Source: Gemmata massiliana (GTDB lineage: Bacteria > Planctomycetota > Planctomycetia > Gemmatales > Gemmataceae). From it: a DNA stretch of 64,000 nucleotides. The translations under genes and the position numbers were made by a program. The stretch lies in the NCBI RefSeq assembly GCF_901538265.1, contig NZ_LR593886.1, positions 186,001-250,000 on the forward strand, written 5' to 3'. Within the stretch, counting starts at the first letter, position 1. Each line of letters starts with the position of its first letter. Below, one piece after another: positions 1 to 8,119 of this stretch. The notes under the pieces were generated by a model that saw nothing but the letters and a program-made list of their open reading frames with translations, was not told the origin of the DNA and did not search any database.

Positions 1-117
1 CTGAAACGCTTTGAGCGCGTCGGCCATCACCGCGTCCGCGGCTTCCGGTTTCGGCTCGTCTCCGCGCGCGGAGAGAAGAGTAGCAAAGAAAACCGCGGTC
101 GCGAAGGTCCAGCGCAT
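1..117 (-). CDS. Secreted protein, N-terminal fragment
   Basis: Only the first 39 codons lie in the window; the gene runs off the left edge. The start at 117 gives MRWTFATAVFFATLLSARG, a textbook Sec signal peptide (basic n-region, hydrophobic core, small residues before an ADEP-like mature start). The mature part seen is acidic and alanine-rich. It is divergent from the pseudopilin-like gene at 201, so the 83-bp gap should hold both promoters. Product cannot be named from this fragment. Confidence 0.6.
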   Translation of the reverse strand, partial: MRWTFATAVFFATLLSARGDEPKPEAADAVMADALKAFQ

Positions 118-200
118 AACGAGGCCCGTTACGGGTACAACACCGCACCGTTTGCCCGCGAAATGCGTAAACCAGATGGGTCTATTTCGCAGGGGTCGCA

Positions 201-1028
201 ATGAACCGTCGGGTCACCATCATCGGCGCGGGGCTGCTCGTTCTCGTTGTAGCGGGCGTGGCGATCCCGTTCATCATGAAGGCGCGGTTGAAGGCGAACC
301 TGGCCGCGTCGCAGAACAATTTGCGGGAACTCGCACTTTTCGCCGCGCACAACGCGAAGCCGGACCCGAAGAACGACAAACGCAAGCTCCTCACGGAGAT
401 CCCCGCTGGCACCATTCCCTTGTACGGTACGCCACCAGAAGACCGACTCAGTTGGGTCGTGGGCGTGATTCCGGGCATGGACCAGCGCCGGGTGAACTCA
501 GAGCAACTTCTGAGTGCTATCGACCGCACGAAACCCTGGAACGCGGACACGAACCAACAAGCGGCGCGCACGCGGCTCCCGGTTCTCCTGTGCCCTGAAA
601 ATTTGCCCGAAGTGCTCCCCGGTTCCCCTGCGATCACTTGTTATGTGGGAATCAGCGGACTCGGCGCGAATGCAGCCGCACTACCCATCGATTCTCCGCA
701 CGCGGGCGCGATGCGATACGACGCCCCCACGCCGTTCGATCGCATTTCTGACGGCCTGAGCCAAACTCTGCTGTTCGCCGAAACGCGGAACGAGTTTGGC
801 CCGTGGCTCCGCGGTGGTCCCTCGACGGTTCGTGGGCTGGACAACGCCCCCGGCGCTCCGGCGCTCATTGGGACGGACGGGCAGTTCGGTGGGTATTTCC
901 CGGGTATCGCGCATTTCGCCATGTGCGACGGGAGCGTGCGAGCGTTCACAGCGAATGTGGACCCGCGCGTGCTGTACGGCCTGAGTACCATTGCAGGTAA
1001 GAACACCGATCCCGTACCGGGCGAGTGA
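201..1028 (+). CDS. DUF1559-type pseudopilin-like protein (H-X9-DG domain)
   Basis: 275 aa. The N-terminus has one hydrophobic helix (residues 6-25) followed by a long amphipathic stretch (KARLKANLAASQNNLREL), as in type II pseudopilins, although the usual G-F-T-L-I-E processing motif is not visible. The C-terminus carries the family signature around HFAMCDGSVRAF, followed by a DPRVLYGLSTIAG-type end, typical of the very large planctomycete DUF1559 family. An AGGGG ribosome site precedes the ATG by about 5 nt. Such proteins are thought to be exported envelope proteins; the function of individual members is unknown. The lack of a clear prepilin peptidase site is the odd point. Confidence 0.8.
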   Translation: MNRRVTIIGAGLLVLVVAGVAIPFIMKARLKANLAASQNNLRELALFAAHNAKPDPKNDKRKLLTEIPAGTIPLYGTPPEDRLSWVVGVIPGMDQRRVNSEQLLSAIDRTKPWNADTNQQAARTRLPVLLCPENLPEVLPGSPAITCYVGISGLGANAAALPIDSPHAGAMRYDAPTPFDRISDGLSQTLLFAETRNEFGPWLRGGPSTVRGLDNAPGAPALIGTDGQFGGYFPGIAHFAMCDGSVRAFTANVDPRVLYGLSTIAGKNTDPVPGE

Positions 1029-1058
1029 GATCGGCGCTGATCCCGATACAATCTCCTC

Positions 1059-2048
1059 ATGTCCGACGAGCCACCCAAGAAAAAGAAGAAGCGTCCGTTT
1101 TGGCGGAAGCGCGTCCGGCGCTCCACTACGGAGGGCGAGCACAAGCCAGTTCTGCTTGCGGAGGTGCTCGCTGCGCTGAACCCGCAACCGGGGCAAACGA
1201 TCGTCGATTGCACGCTCGGCTTCGCGGGTCACTCGCTCGAACTGCTCCAGCGCGTCTCGCCCGACGGGTTGCTCATCTCGACCGACCTCGACATCGGGAA
1301 CATCGAACCCGCCCGCGCGAAACTCGAAGCCGCTGGCGGGCTGTTCGCGCTACACCACTCCAACTTCGCGGGGCTGCCCACGGTTCTCGCAATGGAGGGC
1401 GTGTCGCAGGTCGACGGTGTGCTCGCGGACCTCGGCATGTCGAGTATGCAGGTGGACGACCGCACGCGCGGGTTCTCGTTCATGCGCGACGGCCCGCTCG
1501 ACATGCGGATGGACCGCACCCGCGGGCGCACCGCAGCGGACTTGCTCGCGACACTCTCAAAAGACGAACTCGCTGTGTGTTTCAGCGAATTCGGCGACGA
1601 GCCGCAAGCAGAAGTCATTGCTGCCGCGATCGTCGCCCAGCGCGAAGTGAAGCCGGTCGAACGAACAAAGGAGCTGCGCGAACTGATCGACCGCGCGGCC
1701 CCGGTTCGTGTGAATCGCAGTCCGGGCGCGCCGCCCGAGCGGAGACAGTTACTCGGCCCCGCGACGCGGGTCTTTCAGGCGCTCCGCATTCTCGCCAACC
1801 GCGAACTCGCGAACCTTCAACAACTGCTGCGCGTGCTACCGACCATCCTGAAGCCGGGCGGGGTGGCGGCGATCATCAGTTTCCACAGTGGGGAAGACCG
1901 GCTCGTGAAAGCGGCGTTTCGCGACGGGCTGCGAAGCGGCGTGTACGAAGCCGTCAGCCCGGACGCGGTCCGCTCGACGTTCGACGAGCGCCGGGCTAAC
2001 CCGCGCTCGCGTTCGGCGAAGTTGCGTGTTGCGAAGATGAAGGCGTGA
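1059..2048 (+). CDS. rsmH: 16S rRNA (cytosine(1402)-N(4))-methyltransferase
   Basis: 329 aa. Cytoplasmic S-adenosylmethionine-dependent enzyme that N4-methylates C1402 in the ribosomal P site. Family blocks appear in order: KPVLLAEVL, SAM-binding DCTLGFAGHS, DGVLADLGMSSMQVD, RGFSFMRDGPLDMRMD, FQALRILANREL and ISFHSGEDRLVK near the end. The N-terminus adds about 28 very basic residues (a KKKKK run). The SAM loop has TLGFAGHS where most homologues have TxGxGGHS, and ISFHSGEDR has Gly where Leu is usual; both look tolerable. The gene is isolated here and is not followed by cell-division or murein genes, unlike the classical mraZ-rsmH cluster. Confidence 0.93.
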   Translation: MSDEPPKKKKKRPFWRKRVRRSTTEGEHKPVLLAEVLAALNPQPGQTIVDCTLGFAGHSLELLQRVSPDGLLISTDLDIGNIEPARAKLEAAGGLFALHHSNFAGLPTVLAMEGVSQVDGVLADLGMSSMQVDDRTRGFSFMRDGPLDMRMDRTRGRTAADLLATLSKDELAVCFSEFGDEPQAEVIAAAIVAQREVKPVERTKELRELIDRAAPVRVNRSPGAPPERRQLLGPATRVFQALRILANRELANLQQLLRVLPTILKPGGVAAIISFHSGEDRLVKAAFRDGLRSGVYEAVSPDAVRSTFDERRANPRSRSAKLRVAKMKA

Positions 2049-2107
2049 GGCCAAGAAGAGCCGCGGATAAACACGGATGGAAGGCACGATCAGACATTTC
2101 GGGCGAA

Positions 2108-2127
2108 CGGCCGGTATCAACCGGCCG
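2108..2127. repeat. Small perfect stem-loop between convergent genes
   Basis: An 8-bp perfect stem (cggccggt / accggccg) with a 4-nt loop lies between the 3' ends of rsmH and the small membrane protein gene. There is no T-run on either strand, so it is at best a weak or Rho-assisted terminator. Confidence 0.4.
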
Positions 2128-2144
2128 GCGTGATGTTCTTGCGG

Positions 2145-2342
2145 CTAAATGTACGTCGAGAGCAGGTACAGCACAGTACCGATGCCCGCGAGGAACAGCG
2201 TGATGCGCAGTCCCCACCCGGTCGCTTCGTGAATGATCTTGTCCCAGCGGTCGTGTCGCGTCGCCGCGTACACGAGGCTAACGACCACCAGCAGCACCGG
2301 CAGATCCCAGTAAATGCTCACAGCCAGAAGTGGCAGGTTCAT
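2145..2342 (-). CDS. Small two-helix membrane protein
   Basis: 65 aa with two predicted membrane helices (about residues 12-27 and 45-62) joined by a short charged loop (RHDRWDKIIHEA). Its ATG overlaps the stop codon of the upstream DUF6677-like gene by one base (TAATG), implying translational coupling. No family name is recognised. The overlap and hydrophobic pattern support a real gene, probably acting with its upstream neighbour. Confidence 0.65.
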   Translation of the reverse strand: MNLPLLAVSIYWDLPVLLVVVSLVYAATRHDRWDKIIHEATGWGLRITLFLAGIGTVLYLLSTYI

Positions 2343-3052
2343 TACGCGCCTCCTTGTGCGGTGGGCGGGACAGGCGGCGCGGGAGCTTCAACGGGAGGCG
2401 CGGGAGGCTTGAACGAGGGCACGGTCGCAACCGGCGGTGGTGGCGGTGCGGCTGGTACGGGAGTGCGAGGGGCCGCAGTGTAGGCTTCCTCGTGCTCGTC
2501 GCCGACCCAATCGGATGGTGGGTCGCGGAACATCGGACCCGCAAACGCATCGTAGATCACGAGCAAGTTCAGCACGCCCGCGATCACCGTGTACACCCAA
2601 CCCAAGTCCCAGCGCTTGTTGCCGTTGCGCTGGAGGTCGTTCAGTTCCTTTTCGTCGGGCATCCGCTGAAACTTGCCGAAGATCGGTCCCTCGTCCTTCG
2701 CCTTATCGAACGCGATGTACTGGTACACCCCGGGCCACGCGGCGGCACCGATCCAGACCTGGCCGAGGAACTGCGGGCGGTACGAGATCGCTTTGGCGGC
2801 ACCGGGCATGTCGGTCCCGGCGAACGCAACTGCCGGTAGGTCTTCTGTGTCGGGTAGCCACACGTTCCGCCACTGGCCCATCCACATGCCGTAGAAGAAC
2901 AGGAGGTAAAGCCCGCCGAAGAACAGCAGCCCCTTCCCCACGCGCCCCTGGTAGATCTGGCCGAGGCCGGGGATGATGTAGCTGAGTAGGCCGGCGATCG
3001 GGTCGAGTGTGACCGGCGGGAGCGGCGGATCGTTCGTCGGCGAAGACGCCAT
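2342..3052 (-). CDS. DUF6677-like multi-pass membrane protein
   Basis: 236 aa. The start at 3052 gives MASSPTNDPPLPPVT, followed by AGLLSYIIPGLGQIYQGR and KGLLFFGGLYLLFFYG, a pattern seen in planctomycete membrane proteins (DUF6677-like, related in look to TM2-type GLGQIYxG domains). Further helices lie near residues 95-112 and 150-170. The C-terminal 55 residues are a Pro/Ala-rich tail (APPPPPVATVP), likely unstructured. It is followed by the 65-aa membrane protein in a TAATG overlap. A much longer upstream reading frame exists but its composition is not protein-like, so the start at 3052 is preferred. Function unknown. Confidence 0.7.
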   Translation of the reverse strand: MASSPTNDPPLPPVTLDPIAGLLSYIIPGLGQIYQGRVGKGLLFFGGLYLLFFYGMWMGQWRNVWLPDTEDLPAVAFAGTDMPGAAKAISYRPQFLGQVWIGAAAWPGVYQYIAFDKAKDEGPIFGKFQRMPDEKELNDLQRNGNKRWDLGWVYTVIAGVLNLLVIYDAFAGPMFRDPPSDWVGDEHEEAYTAAPRTPVPAAPPPPPVATVPSFKPPAPPVEAPAPPVPPTAQGGA

Positions 3053-3192
3053 CAGCGGGCCTCGGCGGAGTGGCTCCGGGCAAACGACGCAACCCGGTCG
3101 GAGAAACCAATGGTCTCCCATCGGGTGTTCGCCACCAGCCGGGCGACATTGTCGGTTCTCAAGATTATATGATCCGCCGCACGCGGGCCAAG

Positions 3193-3855
3193 TCACTTGG
3201 GCCAGGGAAGCACGACGGGAAGTGACACCCACCCCTGGATCTGCGCCACGTGAATAACCGTGTACACGATCAGACCTAACCCTGCGAATCCCAACAGATT
3301 CTTGATGAACCCCGAGCGGAAGAGGCGCCCCAGCGGGCCGAACATGCCACAGATACTGTCGAACAGGCCGTTGAGCGCAACGAGCGGGAGGAACACGAAC
3401 GGTACCGGGGGCGCCGCTGGTACCGGAGTTAGTGCTGTGGGCGGTGCCGGAAGCGGGGGTGCTTTGGGTTGTGGCGCGGGAGTTGGCTTCGGAGTAGGAG
3501 CCTTGGTCGGCGCGGGGGTGACCTTCACCATTGGCGCCGGGGTAGGCGCGGGTTGAGGGGGTGCGGCCGGAGTCGGAACGGGCGCCGGTGCTTTCGCGAT
3601 CGGTGTCGGTGCAACGGGCGCCTCGAACTTCAGCGTCGCCGGTGGTTCGTTGACCGCGAGGTGCGCGAGCGATGGGGCCGGCACCGATGCGGGCGCATCG
3701 ACGCGCCAACTCGGTGGCAGCGGCGGCTGCGTCATCGGCGGCGAAACGGGTGCCTCCGCCGGCGCGAGCGGCACCATCAGCATCTTCTGGAGCAGCGCGT
3801 CCAGCTCGTCGAGTTGCTGTCTGGTCAGGTCGTTCGGGCTGGGGGCGGTGGCCAT
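3193..3855 (-). CDS. Proline-rich protein with C-terminal membrane anchor
   Basis: 220 aa. AAGGAAG precedes the ATG at 3855, which decides the start. Residues 1-30 are helical (LTRQQLDELDALLQKML); residues 35-140 are a Pro/Ala/Lys linker of PAP and PTP repeats. The last 75 residues hold hydrophobic segments (FVFLPLVALNGLFDSICG; LLGFAGLGLIVYTVIHV). It shares the proline-rich style and strand with the two membrane genes downstream, so the three may form a loose unit. No known family recognised; a role as envelope-spanning linker is only a guess. Confidence 0.6.
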   Translation of the reverse strand: MATAPSPNDLTRQQLDELDALLQKMLMVPLAPAEAPVSPPMTQPPLPPSWRVDAPASVPAPSLAHLAVNEPPATLKFEAPVAPTPIAKAPAPVPTPAAPPQPAPTPAPMVKVTPAPTKAPTPKPTPAPQPKAPPLPAPPTALTPVPAAPPVPFVFLPLVALNGLFDSICGMFGPLGRLFRSGFIKNLLGFAGLGLIVYTVIHVAQIQGWVSLPVVLPWPK

Positions 3856-3994
3856 GAGCTTCCTTTCGCGGCCAAATCCGTGTCGTGCCGCGAGCGGCAA
3901 CCGGAGCGCGGGGGAAGTCTAGCCCCCTGCGAGCGGGGAAAAAAGGGCAAGTCGCAGCGCGAAATGGATCGGGCCTGATTGCGCGGATCTCTTG

Positions 3995-4025
3995 CTGTGG
4001 CCGACCTTTGCGAAGCCGGCTACAG
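3995..4025. repeat. 31-nt imperfect palindromic repeat (REP-like)
   Basis: The segment beginning ctgtggccgacc and ending gccggctacag is an imperfect palindrome and resembles the half-units of the large hairpin at 63271-63344, differing at a few positions. It lies in the gap between the ferredoxin stop and the proline-rich protein gene. Confidence 0.45.
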
Positions 4026-4049
4026 GGATCAAACGTGACACCCGAGCGC

Positions 4050-4472
4050 CTAGTGGGGCGTCTCCTTCACTTCGTTCCGGTTCCACTTGGGGATGAGTAC
4101 GATGAGATCTTGAGTGCCGTTGGGCACGCACTGGCACGCGAGCCGCGATTCCGGCGACAAGTCCGGGGCCTTGTCCAGTTCGTCTTCCTCGTTTTCCGTC
4201 GCGCGCGAGCAACTCGCGCCGCCCTTCTCGATGCGCACGTGACACGTCGAGCACGCACACACACCGCCGCACGAGTGGTTAATCTCGATGCCCGCGCCGT
4301 CGGCGATGTCCAAAACGCTGCCTTCCAGACCGATGTGCCCAAGTGGGAACGTGGCCGGATCGACCGAGACTTCGGTCGATTGGCCCGTCGCCTCGTCCAC
4401 GAACGTGACCTTGAACGGCTGCGTCGCCTTCGGCGCCGGCCCCTTCTGGATATACGGGTTCACGCCCGCCAT
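4050..4472 (-). CDS. 2Fe-2S ferredoxin (adrenodoxin/Isc type)
   Basis: 140 aa cytoplasmic electron carrier. The cluster ligands are visible as CGGVCACSTCHV plus a fourth cysteine in RLACQCV, i.e. the C-x5-C-x2-C...C arrangement of vertebrate-type/Isc ferredoxins. An acidic segment between the ligands (ENEEDELDKAP) fits the partner-binding helix. The first about 20 residues are an extension compared with Isc Fdx, and the C-terminal tail (LIPKWNRNEVKETPH) is also longer. AGGAAA precedes the ATG at 4472. No isc genes are adjacent, so its redox partner is not shown by context. Confidence 0.88.
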   Translation of the reverse strand: MAGVNPYIQKGPAPKATQPFKVTFVDEATGQSTEVSVDPATFPLGHIGLEGSVLDIADGAGIEINHSCGGVCACSTCHVRIEKGGASCSRATENEEDELDKAPDLSPESRLACQCVPNGTQDLIVLIPKWNRNEVKETPH

Positions 4473-4512
4473 ACATGGTTTCCTGCGTCAGAGAAATCGG
4501 ATCGCGTGGTCT

Positions 4513-4541
4513 ATTATATCCGCGACGGGAAACGAAGAAGC
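4513..4541 (-). promoter_or_regulatory. Possible sigma-70-type promoter for the ferredoxin gene
   Basis: On the minus strand TATAAT (4518-4513) lies about 41 nt upstream of the ferredoxin ATG. The -35 region 17 nt further up is only a poor match (gcttct). The perfect -10 is rare in this GC-rich sequence, which is the main support. Confidence 0.35.
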
Positions 4542-4563
4542 CCGCGAACCGAGTTCGCGGGCT
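4539..4563 (-). terminator. Rho-independent terminator of the BON protein gene
   Basis: A 10-bp perfect stem (agcccgcgaa / ttcgcgggct) with a 5-nt loop lies 26 nt past the BON gene stop and is followed on the minus strand by the T-rich TTCTTCGTTT. It also separates that gene from the ferredoxin promoter. Confidence 0.65.
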
Positions 4564-4588
4564 CCTGTTTTACTCGGAGATTGTTCGT

Positions 4589-5335
4589 TTACTTGCTCGC
4601 GACCGGGAACGTGAGTTCGTTCGTGATGCCGCCGACACCGGGCGTCAATCGCACGAGCCCCTCGACGAGCCGGGCCTCTTCGTCGTCTTTCACCGTGCCA
4701 CGGAGGGTGACGTTATTGTTGCCGTCCGCGAGAACTTGCACGCTCTTCGAGTTGGAAAGACCGCCCGCGTCGATGATCCCGCGAAGGTCCGTTTGCAGTT
4801 TGATCGCCGGAACCGGCGGCGTAGGGAACCGCATCTGAGCGGCGTAATGGATCTGTACCGGGAGCTGGATCAGGATGCCGCTCTGGTTCGTGGTGTTCTG
4901 CGTGCCGCGGGTACCGGTACCCGTCGTTCGGCCCGTGCTGGTCGAGCCTGACCCCGTGCTACTGAAAGTGGTCGAACCGAAGCCGCCCGGGGTAGTGCTC
5001 GACTTGTTGTTGATGCCCTGGTAGTACGGGTTCGCGTAGTAACCCGAGAGGAAGTTTGATTTTGCGGACGAACTGGCCGCGTTCCCGGTCGGGGCACTGG
5101 GCGGGTCCGGGGCCGTGACCGTTTGAATCGCCGATGACGATCCGGTCAGGCTGCTGCTCCCCAGGCTGCTGCCAAGAGTGCTTCCGAGGCTGCTGGTGTT
5201 GGAGCTACCGGAGCTTGTGGTGCCGCTACTTGTGTTACCCCCGCTCGTAGTGCCGCTCGTATTTTGCGAGAACGCGGGGGACGCCGTGGCGCCCGCGATC
5301 ACAACTGCCCACGCCCAAGTTTTGAGTCCGCGCAC
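4589..5335 (-). CDS. Secreted BON-domain protein with Ser/Thr/Gly-rich region
   Basis: 248 aa from the GTG at 5335, chosen because AGAGGG lies about 7 nt upstream and a signal peptide follows directly (WAWAVVIAGATASPAFSQ). Residues 25-150 are low-complexity Ser/Thr/Gly/Asn. The last about 70 residues form a BON domain (AIKLQTDLRGIIDAGG, then NNVTLRGTVKDDEEARLVEG and a NEL end), a fold that binds lipid or sits at membranes, as in OsmY. An in-frame ATG 20 codons upstream would bury the signal peptide. Expected in the periplasm or at the outer membrane; ligand unknown. Confidence 0.75.
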   Translation of the reverse strand: MRGLKTWAWAVVIAGATASPAFSQNTSGTTSGGNTSSGTTSSGSSNTSSLGSTLGSSLGSSSLTGSSSAIQTVTAPDPPSAPTGNAASSSAKSNFLSGYYANPYYQGINNKSSTTPGGFGSTTFSSTGSGSTSTGRTTGTGTRGTQNTTNQSGILIQLPVQIHYAAQMRFPTPPVPAIKLQTDLRGIIDAGGLSNSKSVQVLADGNNNVTLRGTVKDDEEARLVEGLVRLTPGVGGITNELTFPVASK

Positions 5336-5525
5336 AGAACACCCTCTTTCTTTCGGCCACGCAGTGGTATGCTGCGGCGGGGTTACGTCTCCCACACATT
5401 ATCGACGATCCGATTCGGCCGGTCCAGTCATACGTTGATGAGAAAGCGAGTAGTATTTCATTTCCGGTGCTCAGGTTACCGCGAGAGCGGTGCCGGCCGT
5501 GAGCACCCATAAACTCGGAGCTCCC

Positions 5526-6434
5526 ATGCAACTCGGCTTCGTATCGGCGATCCTGGCCGACCAGTCACTCGAACAGGTGCTGGCGTTCGCGGCGGACGAG
5601 GGGTTCTCGTGCGTCGAGCTAATGTGCTGGCCCCCGGGCCGGGCCGACCGGCGGTACGCGGGCGTCACGCACCTGGACGTCACAAATTTCACCGACGAGG
5701 CCGCCGCGAGCGTGCAGGATCTGCTCCGGATCCACCGGGTGAACATCTCCGCGCTGGGCTACTACCCGAACCCGCTCGACCCGGACCCCGCGCACCGGGC
5801 GCACGTCTGCGATCACCTGATTAACGTGATCCGGGCCGCGGCGAAGCTCGGCGTGGGCGTGGTGAACACGTTCATCGGGCGCGACCCGGCTGGTACGGTG
5901 AACGCGAATTTCGACCTCGTTAAACAGGTGTGGCCCCGCGTACTGGACGAGGCGCGCGAGGCGGGTGTGCGGCTCGGGATCGAGCACTGCCCGATGCTGT
6001 TCAGCGAGAACGAGTGGCCCGGCGGTAAGAACGTCGCGATCAGCCCGGCACTCTGGCGGCGCCTGTTCGATACGTTCCCGGACGCCCCCCTCGGGCTGAA
6101 CTTCGACCCGTCGCACCTGATCTGGCAGTTCATCGATTGCGGGCGCGCCGTGCGCGAGTTCGGGTCGCGCATCGTTCACGTTCACGCGAAGGACGAGCGC
6201 ATCGATTCCGCCCGGCTCTACGACGTGGGCGTTTTGGGGCTGGGGTGGCACGTACCAAAGCTGCCCGGGCTGGGGGACGTCAAGTGGGGCGAGTTCTTCG
6301 CCGCGCTGACGGACGTGGGGTACACCGGGCCGGTGTGCATCGAGGTCGAGGACCGGGCCTACGAGGGCTCGCTCGCCGAGCGCCAGCGCGCGCTCCGTCA
6401 GAGTCGCAAGTTTCTCGAACAATTCATCGGTTAG
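5526..6434 (+). CDS. Sugar phosphate isomerase/epimerase family protein
   Basis: 302 aa TIM-barrel protein of the xylose isomerase-like/AP endonuclease 2 fold. Start at 5526 follows a GGAG 5 nt away and gives MQLGFVSAILADQ, the usual first strand. Metal-ligand-like residues appear in order: Glu in GIEHCPMLF, Asp/His in LNFDPSHLIWQ, His in IVHVHAKDER and Glu in VCIEVEDRAYEG. Substrate cannot be told from sequence; homologues include inositol, tagatose and hydroxypyruvate isomerases. Neighbours give no pathway hint. A second, distinct member lies at 50311. Confidence 0.85.
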   Translation: MQLGFVSAILADQSLEQVLAFAADEGFSCVELMCWPPGRADRRYAGVTHLDVTNFTDEAAASVQDLLRIHRVNISALGYYPNPLDPDPAHRAHVCDHLINVIRAAAKLGVGVVNTFIGRDPAGTVNANFDLVKQVWPRVLDEAREAGVRLGIEHCPMLFSENEWPGGKNVAISPALWRRLFDTFPDAPLGLNFDPSHLIWQFIDCGRAVREFGSRIVHVHAKDERIDSARLYDVGVLGLGWHVPKLPGLGDVKWGEFFAALTDVGYTGPVCIEVEDRAYEGSLAERQRALRQSRKFLEQFIG

Positions 6435-6584
6435 CGGGAACCGGAACGGGCGCGGCGTGTTCAATTTTTGGGCCCGCGCCCAGCATTTGGCCACGACTCG
6501 TCGCTGGCGTCCCGCGCGCCAACGACGTATGATCCAAATACGTTCCTCAACGTACCGCTCCCATCTCGCTAACGAGGACAGATC

Positions 6585-7751
6585 ATGCGACGCTGGTTAG
6601 CTGCCCCGGTTGCGTTCGCCGTAGCAATCGGGCTTTCGTCCCTGCACGTGGCCCCGGTCAAGGCCCAACCCAAGGGCGAGGCGCCGGTCGAAGAGTCGTT
6701 TCTCACCGCGGACGGGGTGCAACTGAAGGGGCTGTTCCACGCCACCAACAAGGACGCGGCTACGGCGCCGGTGGTGGTCCTCCTGTACCCGCCCGGCCCG
6801 GACCGGGACATGACGAAGGGGGACTGGGCCGGGCTCGCGGGGCGGCTCAACGAGGCCGGGTACCACGTGTTCCGGTTCGACTGGCGCGGGCACGGCAAGA
6901 GTACGGATATTAAAGACCCGAAGAAGTTTTGGAACAACCCGTTCCTGAACGGGGGCAGCGTCAATTTCAACGGGTACATCAAGGGCGGACCGCCGAAGAA
7001 GCCGCTCAAGAACGACCTGTATTACAAAGACCTGAGCCCGACGCGGGCCGAACGCTACCTCCCCGCGTACCTGAACGACCTGGCCGCGGTCCGCGTCCAC
7101 CTCGACTCGAAGAACGACAACAAAACTCTGAACACCAGTTCGATCTATCTGATCGGTACCGGGGACGCGACGACCCTGGGACTGGGCTGGCTCGCGACCG
7201 AGTGGGCGCGCCCGGCGGTGTACCCGAAGGAGGGGCAGTTGGGGGTGGGTGTGCCCAGTTACGATTTCGTGCCGCAAGGACTCGTCGGGCAGTTCGCGGA
7301 GGGCGGGCACGACATCGCCGGCGCCGTGTGGATCAGCCCCAACCGCCCGACCCCGATCTCCGAATCGGCCACCAAGAAGTGGATCAGCACCTACGCCCCC
7401 AAGGTCCGTGAGAACAACCCGATGTTGTTCCTCTACGCCGACAAGGACAAGGCCGGGAAGACCCAGAGCGAGTTCTTCTACAACGAGGTACTGGTGGGCG
7501 ACCCGCGCCGGGCCAAGGCGTTTAACCTCTCCCCGATCGAGCGGACGTTCATCAAGGAAGTGAAGGGCGGGAGCACGCTGAGCGGCGTGAAACTGCTCGA
7601 CAACAACGCCGAATTGAAGGTGCACGACACCATCATCCAGTTCATGGCCGCGATCCAGAAGGACCGGGCCAAACTGCCGTCGAAGAACCGCAACTACAAC
7701 ACCCCGTACTTCGTCAACGTCCAGAGTTTCGGCTTCGCTTCGACCCCGTGA
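6585..7751 (+). CDS. Secreted alpha/beta-hydrolase-like protein lacking nucleophile
   Basis: 388 aa with a signal peptide (MRRWLAAPVAFAVAIG...VKAQ). The fold is suggested by VVVLLYPPGPD, GLAGRLNEAGYHVFRFDWRGHGKS, which is the usual strand 3/4 signature, and by SSIYLIGTGDATTLGLGW at the nucleophile elbow. In active members the elbow is G-x-S-x-G; here residues 191-195 read GTGDA, with Gly193 where the serine should be. A late SDHDK-like acid position (LFLYADKDKAG) remains. An about 55-residue insertion (rich in Asn, Lys, Gly and Pro) separates the two halves. Probably exported and non-hydrolytic, or using another residue. Transcribed alone. Confidence 0.7.
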   Translation: MRRWLAAPVAFAVAIGLSSLHVAPVKAQPKGEAPVEESFLTADGVQLKGLFHATNKDAATAPVVVLLYPPGPDRDMTKGDWAGLAGRLNEAGYHVFRFDWRGHGKSTDIKDPKKFWNNPFLNGGSVNFNGYIKGGPPKKPLKNDLYYKDLSPTRAERYLPAYLNDLAAVRVHLDSKNDNKTLNTSSIYLIGTGDATTLGLGWLATEWARPAVYPKEGQLGVGVPSYDFVPQGLVGQFAEGGHDIAGAVWISPNRPTPISESATKKWISTYAPKVRENNPMLFLYADKDKAGKTQSEFFYNEVLVGDPRRAKAFNLSPIERTFIKEVKGGSTLSGVKLLDNNAELKVHDTIIQFMAAIQKDRAKLPSKNRNYNTPYFVNVQSFGFASTP

Positions 7752-7790
7752 TCCCGCCCTTGGAAATCAGGGGCCGGAGAGCAGAGAGAG

Positions 7791-7835
7791 CAGCAAAGGC
7801 AGAATGGCCACAAAAAGGCACAAAGGGCACAAAAG
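7791..7835 (+). repeat. Dispersed repeat, left arm (tggccacaaa family)
   Basis: Purine-rich 45-nt segment containing tggccacaaaaaggcac and continuing caaagggcacaaaag. The same 31 nt recur exactly at 61344-61374, and inverted at 61512-61542. A shortened inverted copy is at 8053-8087. Confidence 0.85.
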
Positions 7836-8052
7836 AAAGGCCGAAGATAACGGCCAGGAAACGCGACATCCTCGCAGTGACGATTACCGCACGGAATAGC
7901 ACAAGCCCCACGAGGGCGCGGAGCCAACCAACTGGCTCTGCACCCCGTGGGTTTGTTCATTTTGGGTTTGCGGTAATCTGCCGGGGGTGAAACGCAACCT
8001 CGGGCTACACTCCAGACTTCGAGAGCGATACGCCTGTTTTGTCTCTTGATCT

Positions 8053-8087
8053 CTTTTGTGCCCTTTGTGGCCACTCTGCCTTTGCTG
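8053..8087 (-). repeat. Dispersed repeat, right arm (10 nt shorter)
   Basis: Reverse complement of the left arm at 7791-7835, apart from one substitution and loss of one 10-nt unit (aaggcacaaa). Together they form a long inverted repeat with about 215 nt between the arms. Confidence 0.85.
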
Positions 8088-8119
8088 CTCCGTCCTCTGA
8101 TCTCTGCCCTCTGTCTTGC

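Larger units (their letters stand above)
7752..8119. other. Intergenic region with inverted repeat arms, no gene
   Basis: This 368-bp gap between convergent genes holds the two repeat arms listed separately (7791-7835 and 8053-8087). The middle about 215 bp carries no protein-like frame and no recognised RNA. Confidence 0.6.
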
